A stretch of DNA of 64,000 nt from Palsa-504 sp963844625 (GTDB lineage: Bacteria > Actinomycetota > Actinomycetes > Streptosporangiales > Streptosporangiaceae). Of the stretch, positions 9,078-19,820 are shown one piece after another. Position 1 is the stretch's first letter; each line of letters begins with the position of its first letter. Made by a program: the position numbers and the translations under genes. The notes below the pieces were generated by a model. That model saw only the letters and a program-made list of their open reading frames with translations, was not told where the DNA came from and made no database searches. The DNA lies in contig CAWJPF010000034.1 of assembly GCA_963844625.1 (NCBI GenBank), positions 186,001 through 250,000 on the forward strand, read 5' to 3'.

Positions 9078-9248
9078 GTGGGCCCGGTCGACGCTAGTGC
9101 GTACGTCTCGGGCCTGGCCGCCGCCGCGGTCGTGGTGGCCTTCGTCGTGGTCCTGCGCACCTTCGGCGCCGCGCCCGCGCCTGAGCCGCCCAGCGCGCCG
9201 AGCGACAGCTGGTGCCGCTCGGAGCGCTATCCGGCGGCCGTTCGGTAG
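9078..9248 (+). CDS. possible small membrane protein (weak)
   Basis: A GTG-started frame of 56 codons encodes one hydrophobic helix (around GLAAAAVVVAFVVVLRTFG) followed by a proline-rich tail ending at TAG. Codon choice fits the neighbourhood, but there is no ribosome binding site and the end overlaps the convergent PAP2-DGK gene by 22 bases. It could be a remnant of a larger membrane gene. Confidence 0.25.
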   Translation: MGPVDASAYVSGLAAAAVVVAFVVVLRTFGAAPAPEPPSAPSDSWCRSERYPAAVR

Positions 9249-10594
9249 ACGACAAGCCCCAGCCGGTGCTTGCCCTGGGTAAAACCGGATTCGGCGGTGG
9301 CCACCTCGCCGTCGACGGACAGCCAGATGGGCTGGCCGTCCGCCGGGCTGACGTCGACAGATCCAGCCTGCCAGGAGTGGTAGACACGGGACCGGCCCAG
9401 CGTACCGGTCAGCACCGCGGCCACCAGGCGGGACCTGGCCAGCCGCCGGGCCTCGACGATACGGACATCAAGGCGGCCGTCGGAGAGATCCGGGCGGTAG
9501 GCGGGGGCCATCCCCTGGGGCTCGTACCGGCAATTGCCGGCGAAATACAGCCACAGCCGCCAGCGCCTGCCGTCCAGGATCAGCTCGTGCGGCCGGCTGC
9601 GCCGCAGCACTTTGATGAGCCCGACGACCTCCGCCGGGCGCTTGCCCAGCCGGCCCTCGAGCTCTTGCCTTGCGTGCACGAGGTCCACGTACACGCCCGT
9701 GCTCGACGTATTGACAAACGGCCGGCCCGCCGCGATGCCGACGTCGACCAGCACCGCCTCGCCAGCCCGCAGTGCGGCCACAGCGTCGCGGGCCGACCGG
9801 AGCCCCAGGTCGGCGGCGAAGTGGTTGAACGTGCCGGCCGGAATCACCAGCAGCGGCAAGCCGGTTTCCAGCGCGATCGCCGCCCCGGTGCGAACGGTGC
9901 CGTCGCCGCCCGCCACCCCGAGTATCCGTGCTCCCGCCGCAGCGAGGCGCAACTGTGCCGCGAAGTCCTGGCCAGCGTCCGTCTCGATCACCGTGGCCTT
10001 GGGAAGTTCCGCCGCCAGCCAACTGGCCAGCCTCGACGAAGCCGTTCCCGCTGAGGTGTTCACCAGCAGGGCCAGGTCTTCTCCGGCCGGGGCGGCGGGT
10101 GCCTGCCGGGGCGGCCGGATCGCCATGGCGGGCATCAGCGGCCGCCGCGGCCACCAGCGCAAGGTCATCACACCAGCCATGGCCCCGATGGCGGTCCCGG
10201 CGAGCACATCCGACGGGTAGTGCACTCCCGTCGCTACCCGGGACGCACTCACCGCCGCGGCAAGGGCGATGGCGGGCCCGGCCAGGGATGGTTTCTCGAT
10301 CGCGACGCCGGTGGCGAACGCCGCGGCGTTCGCAGCGTGCCCGGAAGGGAAGGACGGGCTCGACGGCCGTGGCAGCCGCCTGGCGGCGGGAACCTGGACA
10401 TCGGGACGGCGGCGACCGGACAGGCCCTTAGCGACAACGTTGGCCGTCACGCTGGCCGCCGCCAGGCTGCCCAGGCCCCGCCACGCGGCCCGCCGGGCCC
10501 ACCGGTCGCCGGTGGCCCACCCTGTGGCCCATAGGGCGCCGGCCAGCACGATCCACAGAACGCCGCGGTTGGCCAGCCGCGACAGTGTGGGCAT
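9227..10594 (-). CDS. PAP2 phosphatase - diacylglycerol kinase fusion
   Basis: A two-domain lipid enzyme. The first half is a PAP2 phosphatase with all three signature blocks: KGLSGRRRP, PSFPSGH, and SRVATGVHYPSDVLAG, set among membrane helices. The second half is a DAGK/sphingosine-kinase-like domain with GVAGGDGTVRTGA and PAGTFNHFAADLG. Together they could interconvert phosphatidic acid (or a polyprenyl phosphate) and its alcohol at the membrane. The ATG at 10594 is the first canonical start; family-like sequence extends in frame to about 10690, where only a CTG overlapping the stop of the upstream DUF1269 gene is available, so the true start may be non-standard. Probably co-transcribed with that gene. 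Confidence 0.85.
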   Translation of the reverse strand: MPTLSRLANRGVLWIVLAGALWATGWATGDRWARRAAWRGLGSLAAASVTANVVAKGLSGRRRPDVQVPAARRLPRPSSPSFPSGHAANAAAFATGVAIEKPSLAGPAIALAAAVSASRVATGVHYPSDVLAGTAIGAMAGVMTLRWWPRRPLMPAMAIRPPRQAPAAPAGEDLALLVNTSAGTASSRLASWLAAELPKATVIETDAGQDFAAQLRLAAAGARILGVAGGDGTVRTGAAIALETGLPLLVIPAGTFNHFAADLGLRSARDAVAALRAGEAVLVDVGIAAGRPFVNTSSTGVYVDLVHARQELEGRLGKRPAEVVGLIKVLRRSRPHELILDGRRWRLWLYFAGNCRYEPQGMAPAYRPDLSDGRLDVRIVEARRLARSRLVAAVLTGTLGRSRVYHSWQAGSVDVSPADGQPIWLSVDGEVATAESGFTQGKHRLGLVVYRTAAG

Positions 10595-10689
10595 GACGCG
10601 ATCAAGCGTCCGGGAATCCGTCTCCGCAATGCGCTGAGCGGCGGCCAGGTCGGCCGCCGCGAACCGGCGTCTGGGGCGTGGCTTCCTGC

Positions 10690-11253
10690 TCAGGCCTGGC
10701 TCCCGGCAGTCTGGCTTCCGGCCGGGGCCGGTGACTGCTCCCAGGTCGGTGCCGACGGGTCGTCCCCGTGCAGGGCCTTCATCAGCTCCTGCTCCTGCTC
10801 GCGGCTGAGCGAGGTCCGCAGCACCGTCCCGCCGTAGGGCCGCAGCGCTTCCTCGAACTTGTCCGGGGTGACCTTGCGGAGGATCACCAATATCGCCGAG
10901 GTCCCGGGCTGCACCAGATCCTGAACGCGCTGCCTGAAGTCCTCCTTGATGCCGAGATCCCCGGCCGCGCCAAGCGCCGCCCCCATGATCCCTCCTGCCA
11001 CGCCGACCATCGGCGCGATCGGCCACAGGAATATCAGTCCGATCAGCACGCCCCAGAAGAAGCCACTCAAGGTGCCCCAGGCGACCGCGTGATGGGCCGG
11101 CGTCGTGATGTGCAGCTTGCCGTTCTTATCACGCCTGATGATGGCGGCGTCCTCCAGGTCCACCAGGTAGTCGTTCTGTAGTTTGACGAGCTCTTCCCAG
11201 ACTTGCTGGGCCCTGTTCTCGTCCGGGTAACCGATGACGATCAAGTCACTCAT
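10690..11253 (-). CDS. DUF1269 membrane protein
   Basis: A 187-residue protein with the DUF1269 pattern: an N-terminal strand-helix unit (MSDLIVIGYPDENRAQQVWEEL), the charged segment DLEDAAIIRRDKNGK, a central glycine-rich double membrane hairpin (about residues 60-105), and a C-terminal strand-helix unit with SAILVILRKVTPDKFEEAL. Function is unknown; members often lie in general-stress regions. The ATG at 11253 has AGGAGG about 6 bases upstream. The stop reaches the presumed start of the PAP2-DGK gene. Confidence 0.8.
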   Translation of the reverse strand: MSDLIVIGYPDENRAQQVWEELVKLQNDYLVDLEDAAIIRRDKNGKLHITTPAHHAVAWGTLSGFFWGVLIGLIFLWPIAPMVGVAGGIMGAALGAAGDLGIKEDFRQRVQDLVQPGTSAILVILRKVTPDKFEEALRPYGGTVLRTSLSREQEQELMKALHGDDPSAPTWEQSPAPAGSQTAGSQA

Positions 11254-11688
11254 GGGACCTCCTCTGACAGGCAGAACCGCTCGCACTCCGGCTTACACGG
11301 ACAGCGTCGCTGTGGGGATGGCCGCGCACATCCTCCGGCCGGGTAGTTAGCCGCCTGCGGCGCGGCCCTGCGCGGGCACCGGCCGGCGTGAGCCGAGGAC
11401 TACCAACATGGTGGATGTGGCCGTCTGCGCAGGCGGGGAGCCTGGCACTGGGCACGCGGTGCGATCGTGCTGGCCGCCGGGCCAAACGCGCGCCGCACAG
11501 CCGAGGTACCCGACAGTCTCAGCGACAGGAGGCCAGGCATGGCATCGCTCCCGGTCCGCCGAAGCGGGCGCAACCGGTTTCCGCGTGCTCCCGGAGCAGC
11601 GTACGGCGCCGGGAGCATGCGGCCCACCCGTTCGGCGAGGCCGCGGTGGCCTGAGCACCGAGGCGCGCAGACCTAACAGGAGGCAGTG
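11254..11688. other. divergent intergenic region before dnaK
   Basis: About 430 bases between the DUF1269 gene and dnaK. It must hold promoters in both directions, but I could not find a CIRCE element, a clear HAIR-type inverted repeat or a convincing sigma-70 pair. Several long frames here are only composition shadows. The dnaK ribosome site AGGAGG is at 11678-11683. Confidence 0.5.
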
Positions 11689-13569
11689 ATGGCAGTTGCA
11701 GTCGGCATCGATCTCGGCACCACCAACTCCGTGATCTCAGCGACGGTGGCGGGCCAGCCGACGGTGATACCGAACGCCGAGGGGTCACGGACGACCCCCT
11801 CGGTGGTGGCGTTCACCCCGCAGGGCGAGCGCCTGGTCGGCCAGCTCGCCCGCCGGCAGGCGATCTTGAACCCGAAGGGGACGATCTACTCCGCGAAGCG
11901 GTTCATCGGGCGGCGCTATGACGAGGTCAGCAGCGAGCTGAACGCCGTATCATTCGACGTCGTCCCCGGCCCGGACGGCGCGGTGCGGTTCAAGATCGCG
12001 GGCCGGCTGTACGCGCCCGAGGAGATCTCCGCGCTCGTGCTCCGCAAGCTGGTCGAAGACGCCGCGAAATTCCTGGGCGAGAAGATCACCGAGGCCGTCA
12101 TCACGGTACCGGCGTACTTCAACGACGCTCAGCGCCAGGCGACCAGGGACGCGGGCCGCATCGCCGGCCTCGAGGTCCTCCGCATCATCAACGAGCCCAC
12201 CGCCGCGGCGCTGGCCTACGGCCTGGACAAGAAGGGCAGCGAGACCGTCCTGGTCTACGACCTGGGCGGCGGCACCTTCGACGTGAGCATCCTGGATATC
12301 GGCGACGGCGTGGTCGAGGTGCGCGCCACCGCGGGCGACACCCACCTGGGCGGCGACGACTTCGACCGCCGCATCGTCGACCACCTGGCCGACCAGTTCC
12401 AGCGCGACAACGGCATCGACCTGCGGTCCGACCCGCAAGCGCTACAGCGCCTCTTCGAGGCCGCCGAGAAGGCCAAGGTCGAGCTGTCCTCCGTGACCCA
12501 GACCACCATCAGCCTGCCGTTCATCACCGCCGACGCCTCCGGGCCCAAGCACCTCAACACGACGCTGATGCGCTCGACCTTCGAGCAGATCACCGCCGAT
12601 CTCATCGAGCGCACGGTCGGGCCGGTGCGGCAGGCCATGTCTGACGCCAAGCTCACTGACGCCGACATCGACGAGGTGATCCTGGTCGGCGGCTCCACCC
12701 GGATCCCGGCCGTGCAGAATCTGGTCCGGCGGCTGACCGGTGGCAAGGACCCCAACATGACCGTCAACCCGGACGAGGTCGTCGCGATCGGCGCGGCCGT
12801 GCAGGCGGCCGTGCTCAAGGGCGAGCTCAAGGACGTGCTGCTGCTTGACGTGACGCCGCTTTCGCTCGGCATCGAGACCCTCGGCGGGGTCATGACCAAG
12901 GTCATCGAGCGTAACACCACGATCCCGGCCCGCCGTACCGAGGTCTTCAGCACGGCCGAAGGCAACCAGTCGGCAGTCGACGTGGTGGTCCTGCAGGGGG
13001 AGCGGGAACGCGCCGCGGACAACCGGGTGCTGGGCCGGTTCCGGCTGGAGAACATCCGGCCTGCCCCGCGTGGGGTGCCGCAGATCGAGGTTACCTTCGA
13101 CATCGATGCCAACGGGATCCTGAACGTCTCGGCCCGTGACAAGGACACCGGGACCGAACAGCGAATCACCATCAGCGAGAGCTCCAACCTGGACAAGTCC
13201 GAGGTGGAGCGGATGATCAACGACGCCGAGCAGCACCGTGACGAGGACCGGCGGCTGCGCGAGGTGACCGACGCCCGCAACGAGCTCGACACCGCGGCCT
13301 ACCAGGTGGAGCGCGTGCTAGCCGAACGCGGCGACACGTTGCCCGTGCACGAGAAGGCCCGGGCCGAGAACCTGGTGGCCGACGCCCGCCAGGCGCTCAA
13401 GGAAGATACGCCGCTGGACCGGCTGAAGGTCCTCACCGATGAGCTGCGGCAGGTCTACATGATCATTGGCGCGCCACCGACCGGTCCCGAGCCGGAGCTC
13501 GAGCCGGAGCTCCCGCCCGGAGGTGGCGACGATGACGTGATCGACGCCGAGTTCACGCCCAGTGAGTGA
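11689..13569 (+). CDS. dnaK: chaperone DnaK (Hsp70)
   Basis: A 626-residue Hsp70. The ATPase domain shows GIDLGTTNS at the start, VITVPAYFNDAQRQATRDAG, IINEPTAAALAYGLD, VYDLGGGTFDVSIL, and VGGSTRIPAVQ. The substrate domain follows (LLLDVTPLSLGIETLGG, DIDANGILNVSARDK), and the tail ends near DDDVIDAEF as in bacterial DnaK. It folds and protects proteins with GrpE and DnaJ. AGGAGG is 5 bases before this ATG; a GTG one codon upstream is too close. It heads a tight operon with grpE, a CbpA-type J protein, CbpM, ClpB and thioredoxin, which suggests a stress-specific second copy; that is inference. Confidence 0.97.
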   Translation: MAVAVGIDLGTTNSVISATVAGQPTVIPNAEGSRTTPSVVAFTPQGERLVGQLARRQAILNPKGTIYSAKRFIGRRYDEVSSELNAVSFDVVPGPDGAVRFKIAGRLYAPEEISALVLRKLVEDAAKFLGEKITEAVITVPAYFNDAQRQATRDAGRIAGLEVLRIINEPTAAALAYGLDKKGSETVLVYDLGGGTFDVSILDIGDGVVEVRATAGDTHLGGDDFDRRIVDHLADQFQRDNGIDLRSDPQALQRLFEAAEKAKVELSSVTQTTISLPFITADASGPKHLNTTLMRSTFEQITADLIERTVGPVRQAMSDAKLTDADIDEVILVGGSTRIPAVQNLVRRLTGGKDPNMTVNPDEVVAIGAAVQAAVLKGELKDVLLLDVTPLSLGIETLGGVMTKVIERNTTIPARRTEVFSTAEGNQSAVDVVVLQGERERAADNRVLGRFRLENIRPAPRGVPQIEVTFDIDANGILNVSARDKDTGTEQRITISESSNLDKSEVERMINDAEQHRDEDRRLREVTDARNELDTAAYQVERVLAERGDTLPVHEKARAENLVADARQALKEDTPLDRLKVLTDELRQVYMIIGAPPTGPEPELEPELPPGGGDDDVIDAEFTPSE

Positions 13570-14156
13570 GCAGGCCAATGAACCAGACGGCTGGAAACAG
13601 CATGGCGGGAAGCGGCGACGCGAGGCGAAATCCCGGCGCCGCCGCTCCGCCTGACCCTTCGCAGGATGGCGCGGCCGCTGAGCTTGAGGCCCGGATCGCT
13701 GAGCTCGAGGCCCGGATTGCCGAACAAGAGGCCCGGATCGCTGAGCTCGAGGATGGGCGCCTGCGCGCCCTGGCCGACCTCGACAATGTGCGGAAGAGAT
13801 GTACCGCCCAGGTCAGCCGCGCCGAAGCGGAGACCAGGGCCGCCGTGGCCAGGGAATGGCTGCCCGTCGTCGACAACCTCGATCGCGCCCTGGCGCACTC
13901 CACAGCCGATCCGGCCTCCATCATCGACGGGATCAGGGCGGTCCGGGCTCAGGCCCTGGAGGTGCTGGCCCGCCTCGGCTTCCCCCGCCGCGACGATCGC
14001 GGCGCCAAGTTCGATCCGGCCAGGCACGAGGCTATCGCCTCCCGGCCTGATCCCGGCGCCGAGGACGGCTCGGTCGTCGAGGTCGTCCGGCCCGCCTACG
14101 GCGAAGGAGACCACCAGCTGCGGCCGGCGCAGGTCGCGGTGGCCAGGGCGGGCTGA
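13566..14156 (+). CDS. grpE: nucleotide exchange factor GrpE
   Basis: About 196 residues. It starts at GTG overlapping the dnaK stop (GTGA); an ATG four codons later is an alternative. The N-terminal half is a long coiled coil built on repeated ELEARIA heptads (about residues 40-62), followed by the GrpE landmark LDNVRKR, then EWLPVVDNLDRAL and the beta domain with GAKFDPARHEAIA and VVRPAY near the end. GrpE dimers release ADP from DnaK and act as a thermosensor through the coiled coil. The heptad repeats are also visible as a 21-base DNA repeat. Confidence 0.93.
   Translation: MSRPMNQTAGNSMAGSGDARRNPGAAAPPDPSQDGAAAELEARIAELEARIAEQEARIAELEDGRLRALADLDNVRKRCTAQVSRAEAETRAAVAREWLPVVDNLDRALAHSTADPASIIDGIRAVRAQALEVLARLGFPRRDDRGAKFDPARHEAIASRPDPGAEDGSVVEVVRPAYGEGDHQLRPAQVAVARAG
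13686..13748 (+). repeat. 21-bp tandem repeat (three copies) inside grpE
   Basis: Three consecutive 21-base units starting GAGGCCCGGAT; the first and third are identical and the middle one differs at a few bases. Each encodes one heptad of the coiled coil (EARIAEL or EARIAEQ), so length changes by slippage would stay in frame. Confidence 0.85.
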
Positions 14157-15148
14157 TGGCCGACGGCGCGGACTTCTACCAGACCCTGGGTGTGCCGAGA
14201 AACGCCAGCCAGGACGAAATCCAGCGCGCCTACCGCCAGCTCGCCCGGACCTATCACCCGGACATCAACCACGACCCGGGGGCGGAGGACCGGTTCAAGG
14301 AAGTCTCTGAGGCCTACGACGTCCTCTCCGATCCGCAGACGCGGCGCCGTTACGACACCTTCGGGCGCGACTTCCGCCAGGTTCCCGAGGACGTAGACCC
14401 GGAGACGTGGCGGCGCAGCCAGGCCGGCGCCCGAGCTGGCGCCGGAGGCGGACGCGGCCGGACCCGTAGCAGCGCCGGGACCGGCGGGTTCGACTTCAAC
14501 AGCGGCGGCTTCAGCGGCGGCGGCGACATCGACATTGACGATCTTCTGGGCGGTATCTTCGGCGGCCGTGGGGGCGGGTTCGGGTCCCGGCGGGGCTTTG
14601 GGCCGATCCCTGGCGCCGACCAGGAAGCCGAGATCGAGCTCACCGTCGAGGAGGCCTACCACGGCGGCCGCAGGTCCATCGCGCTGACTGGCGGCGACGG
14701 TACTCGCCGCTCCTTCGACGTCACGATCCCGCCCGGGGTGACGGACGGGCAGCGGATCCGGCTGGCCGGGCAGGGCGGTCGCGGCAGCGACGGGGCGCCT
14801 AACGGTGACCTGTACCTCATCGCGCGGATCGCGCCTCACCCGAGATACCGCCTCGAAGGCCGCGATCTGTACGTCGAGCTGCGGCTCGCTCCGTGGGAAG
14901 CCGCCCTCGGCACGTCGGTCGCCCTGGACACGCCGGGCGGCGAGATCAAGGTCAAGGTCCCGGGTGGCACGTCAAGCGGCAGGCGGATCCGGCTGCGCGG
15001 CCGTGGCCTGCCCAATCCGAAAGGCAAGGCGGGCGATTTGTTCGCCGAGGCAAGGATCATGGTGCCGCCCAAGCTCTCGCGCGCCGAACGACGGCTGTTC
15101 GAGCAGCTGGCCGCGGAATCCGATTTCGATCCGAGGGCACAGCCGTGA
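14156..15148 (+). CDS. cbpA: CbpA-type J-domain chaperone (DnaJ without zinc finger)
   Basis: A 330-residue class B J protein. Residues 5-70 form the J domain with the HPD motif (ARTYHPDINHD), then a Gly-rich linker (about 100-155, FNSGGFSGGGDIDIDDLLGG), then two beta-rich substrate domains (RSFDVTIPPGVTDGQRIRLAGQG, KVKVPGGTSSGRRIRLRGRG). The CxxCxGxG zinc repeats of DnaJ itself are absent, matching CbpA. It stimulates DnaK ATPase and delivers substrates. ATG overlaps the grpE stop by one base. The next gene encodes a CbpM-like modulator, the known partner of CbpA. Confidence 0.92.
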   Translation: MADGADFYQTLGVPRNASQDEIQRAYRQLARTYHPDINHDPGAEDRFKEVSEAYDVLSDPQTRRRYDTFGRDFRQVPEDVDPETWRRSQAGARAGAGGGRGRTRSSAGTGGFDFNSGGFSGGGDIDIDDLLGGIFGGRGGGFGSRRGFGPIPGADQEAEIELTVEEAYHGGRRSIALTGGDGTRRSFDVTIPPGVTDGQRIRLAGQGGRGSDGAPNGDLYLIARIAPHPRYRLEGRDLYVELRLAPWEAALGTSVALDTPGGEIKVKVPGGTSSGRRIRLRGRGLPNPKGKAGDLFAEARIMVPPKLSRAERRLFEQLAAESDFDPRAQP

Positions 15149-15162
15149 CTGGGAGCAGAGCA

Positions 15163-15459
15163 GTGACATACGCCATGGTCCGCGCCCCGCGGCTGAGTCT
15201 GGAGGAGTTCGCCATGGTGGCGGGCATTCACCCGGACCTGATCCGCAGGCTCGTCGCCCTCGGACTCATCGATGCGCGCCGCGACTCAGCGGGCGAGCTC
15301 TGGTTCTCCCGTAGCCAGCTCGCCGCGATGGCCCGGGTGCAGCGCCTGCGCGCGGGCTTCGCCCTCAACTATGCAGCCATCGGGCTGGTCACCGACCTGC
15401 TCGACCGGATCGCGGTACTCGAAACGGCCCTGCGCGGGGCCCGAAGGCCAGGAAGGTAA
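15163..15459 (+). CDS. cbpM: CbpM-like (MerR-type) chaperone modulator
   Basis: About 98 residues. An N-terminal winged-helix of MerR type (LSLEEFAMVAGIHPDLIRRLVALGLIDARR) is followed by QLAAMARVQRLRAGFALNYAAIGLVTDLLDRIAVLE, which matches the layout of E. coli CbpM, an anti-J-protein that binds the CbpA J domain. I prefer this to the HspR repressor because there is no HspR-type C-terminal tail and the neighbour is a CbpA-type J protein. Start is uncertain: GTG 15145 overlaps the cbpA stop, GTG 15163 has GGGAG 8 bases upstream, and ATG 15175 is also in frame. It ends two bases before clpB. Confidence 0.75.
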   Translation: MTYAMVRAPRLSLEEFAMVAGIHPDLIRRLVALGLIDARRDSAGELWFSRSQLAAMARVQRLRAGFALNYAAIGLVTDLLDRIAVLETALRGARRPGR

Positions 15460-15461
15460 AC

Positions 15462-18077
<2,616 letters not shown>

Positions 18078-18080
18078 CCC

Positions 18081-18527
18081 ATGACCGCCCCCCCGATGTC
18101 TGCCGAACTGATCCGCTGCCGCCACTGCGGGCGCCGCAACCGGGTCCCGGCCGCCGCGGCCGGCATCCCGCACTGCGGTAACTGCCACCAGCCGCTGCCC
18201 TGGATCGCCGAGGCCGACGACGCCACGTTCGCCGAGGTCGCCGAAGCCGCGTCCATCCCCGTCGTCGTCGACCTGTGGGCGCCGTGGTGCGGGCCGTGCC
18301 GAATGGTGAGCCCGGCCCTGGAGGAGGTGGCCGCGACACTGGCCGGCCGGGTCAAGCTGGTCAAGGTCAACGTGGACGGCTCGCCCCAGATCCAGGAACG
18401 GTTCGGCGTGCGGGCCATCCCGACGCTGATCGTGCTGCGCCAGGGACAGGTCGGCGCGCGCCGGTCCGGCGCCGCCCCCGCCGCCGACCTGCGCGCCTGG
18501 GTCGAGTCGGCGATCGGCCCTGACTGA
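18081..18527 (+). CDS. thioredoxin with N-terminal zinc ribbon (TrxC/Trx2 type)
   Basis: A 148-residue protein. CRHCG and CGNC near residues 13-34 form a zinc ribbon, as in thioredoxin 2; the thioredoxin fold follows with the active site WAPWCGPCRM (about 68-77) and the cis-Pro loop RAIPTLIVL. It reduces disulfides in the cytoplasm, and the zinc module of TrxC-type proteins can respond to oxidants. It starts three bases after the clpB stop with AGGA 7 bases upstream, so redox repair is built into this chaperone operon. Confidence 0.93.
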   Translation: MTAPPMSAELIRCRHCGRRNRVPAAAAGIPHCGNCHQPLPWIAEADDATFAEVAEAASIPVVVDLWAPWCGPCRMVSPALEEVAATLAGRVKLVKVNVDGSPQIQERFGVRAIPTLIVLRQGQVGARRSGAAPAADLRAWVESAIGPD

Positions 18528-18551
18528 TCGGCCCGTAACCTCATCAACCCG

Positions 18552-18983
18552 TCACTTGATCAGCCGGCGCCACGAGGGCGGCAGTCGCCGCAGGCCCTCG
18601 CGCGGCAACCGCCAGGTACGGTTGCGCCGCGGCCGGGCCCTGCGGTCCGGCTTGCCCGCCTCGAGTTCGGCCCTGAGCCGGTCGAGATGGCTGATCAGCT
18701 CACCTCGCAACGGCCACCCGACCGGCCTGGCCGCCGGGTCGGTGCCCAGTAGCTCGCTGAGCCGATCCTGCTCCTCGTGCACCGTGGCCAAGTGACGCTC
18801 AAGGTCGGACTCCAGCAGGTCGTGACGGGGCGCATCGAACTCGGTCGCGAGGCTCCCGTACGTCTTGACCGCGGCGGACAGTTCCCGCAGCACGCCGGCC
18901 AGCCGGTGGCGCACGTCCGGATCGGCCAGCGGGTTGTCGTCATCGGCCAGCCGGGTGCTGTCGGCGAGCGACCGGGCGAACAC
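18552..18983 (-). CDS. hypothetical protein, helical
   Basis: A 143-residue, highly charged, mostly helical protein with no membrane segment and a very basic C terminus (KPDRRARPRRNRTWRLPREGLR is split here as KPDRRARPRR then the WRLP segment). I do not recognise a family. Coding-like sequence continues in frame upstream of the GTG to the SDR stop at 19056, for about 24 codons, but there is no other canonical start. It follows the SDR gene in the same direction and may be its last operon member. Confidence 0.5.
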   Translation of the reverse strand: MFARSLADSTRLADDDNPLADPDVRHRLAGVLRELSAAVKTYGSLATEFDAPRHDLLESDLERHLATVHEEQDRLSELLGTDPAARPVGWPLRGELISHLDRLRAELEAGKPDRRARPRRNRTWRLPREGLRRLPPSWRRLIK

Positions 18984-19055
18984 GCGGAGCGTGATCGCCT
19001 CATGCTCCAGGGTCTCCAGGCTCTCGCGCAGGGTTATCGTGGAAGCCGCGCCGCC

Positions 19056-19820
19056 TTAGCCGGGCAGGGTCTCGCCGCCGACCGGGGCGAGTACCTCGCC
19101 GGAGTAGTAGCTGGACAGCATGCCGCTGGCGAAGAAGACGTAGGACGGGGCGATCTCGTCCGGGTGGGCGGCCCGTCCCATCGGCACCTGCTGGCCGAAC
19201 GAGCTCACCTTTTCCGCCTCGAATGTGGCTGGAATCAGCGGGGTCCAGACCGGGCCGGGCGCCACGCTGTTGACCTGGATGCCGCGGTCCTGCAGCGCCT
19301 GGGCCAAGGAGTAGGTGAACGCCAGGACGGCACCCTTGGTCGCCGAGTAGTCGATCAGTGTCTTGTTGCCGCGCAGCCCGTTGATCGAGGAGGTGTTTAT
19401 GATGGCACCGCCGTCGGGCAGGTGCTTCAGCGCGGAGCGGGTGGTCCAGAAGTAGCTGAAGATGTTGACGCGGAACGTCCGCTCCCACTGCGCCGTGCTC
19501 AGGTCGGCCGGGTCCTGCACCGGCTGCTGGGTCGCCACGTTGTTCACGAGCAGGTCCAGGCCGCCGAGCTCGGCTACGGTCCGGTCCACCGCCCGCTGGC
19601 AGTTCTCCTCCTCGGCCAGGTCACCACGGATGATGACACAACGGCGGCCAGCCTCGGCCACCAGACCGGCGGTGTGCCTGGCGTCGCCGTCCTCCTGCTC
19701 CGAAAGGTAGGAGATGGCGACGTCGGCGCCCTCTTTGGCGAACGCGACAGCGACAGCCCGCCCGATGCCAGAATCGCCGCCGGTGATCAGGGCGCGCTGG
19801 TGCTTGGGGGCGGTTGCTCC
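19056..19820 (-). CDS. short-chain dehydrogenase/reductase with no normal start codon
   Basis: The open frame gives an SDR of the glucose/general-stress-protein type: NAD-binding ALITGGDSGIGRAVA, LLVNNVATQQ, the Ser of INTSSINGL, the catalytic YSATK, and NSVAPGPVWTPL. However no ATG, GTG or TTG exists between the TGA at 19821-19823 and the GTG at 19661, which would cut off the whole cofactor motif. The upstream ABC1 kinase is in the same frame and only this TGA separates them. The residues just before the TGA (RPRHTDETLRHAS) resemble the leader of such SDRs. The gene may be a broken 5' end, a CTG start, or a read-through fusion. Confidence 0.7.
   Translation of the reverse strand, partial: GATAPKHQRALITGGDSGIGRAVAVAFAKEGADVAISYLSEQEDGDARHTAGLVAEAGRRCVIIRGDLAEEENCQRAVDRTVAELGGLDLLVNNVATQQPVQDPADLSTAQWERTFRVNIFSYFWTTRSALKHLPDGGAIINTSSINGLRGNKTLIDYSATKGAVLAFTYSLAQALQDRGIQVNSVAPGPVWTPLIPATFEAEKVSSFGQQVPMGRAAHPDEIAPSYVFFASGMLSSYYSGEVLAPVGGETLPG

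Noticed and set aside
9049..9282. 77-codon frame on the plus strand after the hairpin
   Set aside because: Trp/Arg/Ser-rich composition typical of a wrong frame; the neighbouring frame (9078-9248) is more protein-like but still weak.
11400..11690. Several overlapping frames before dnaK
   Set aside because: All are Arg/Pro-rich shadows on both strands without ribosome sites.
15163..15459. HspR-type repressor of the dnaK operon
   Set aside because: The helical C-terminal half and the CbpA-type neighbour fit CbpM better, and no HAIR-like inverted repeat was found before dnaK.
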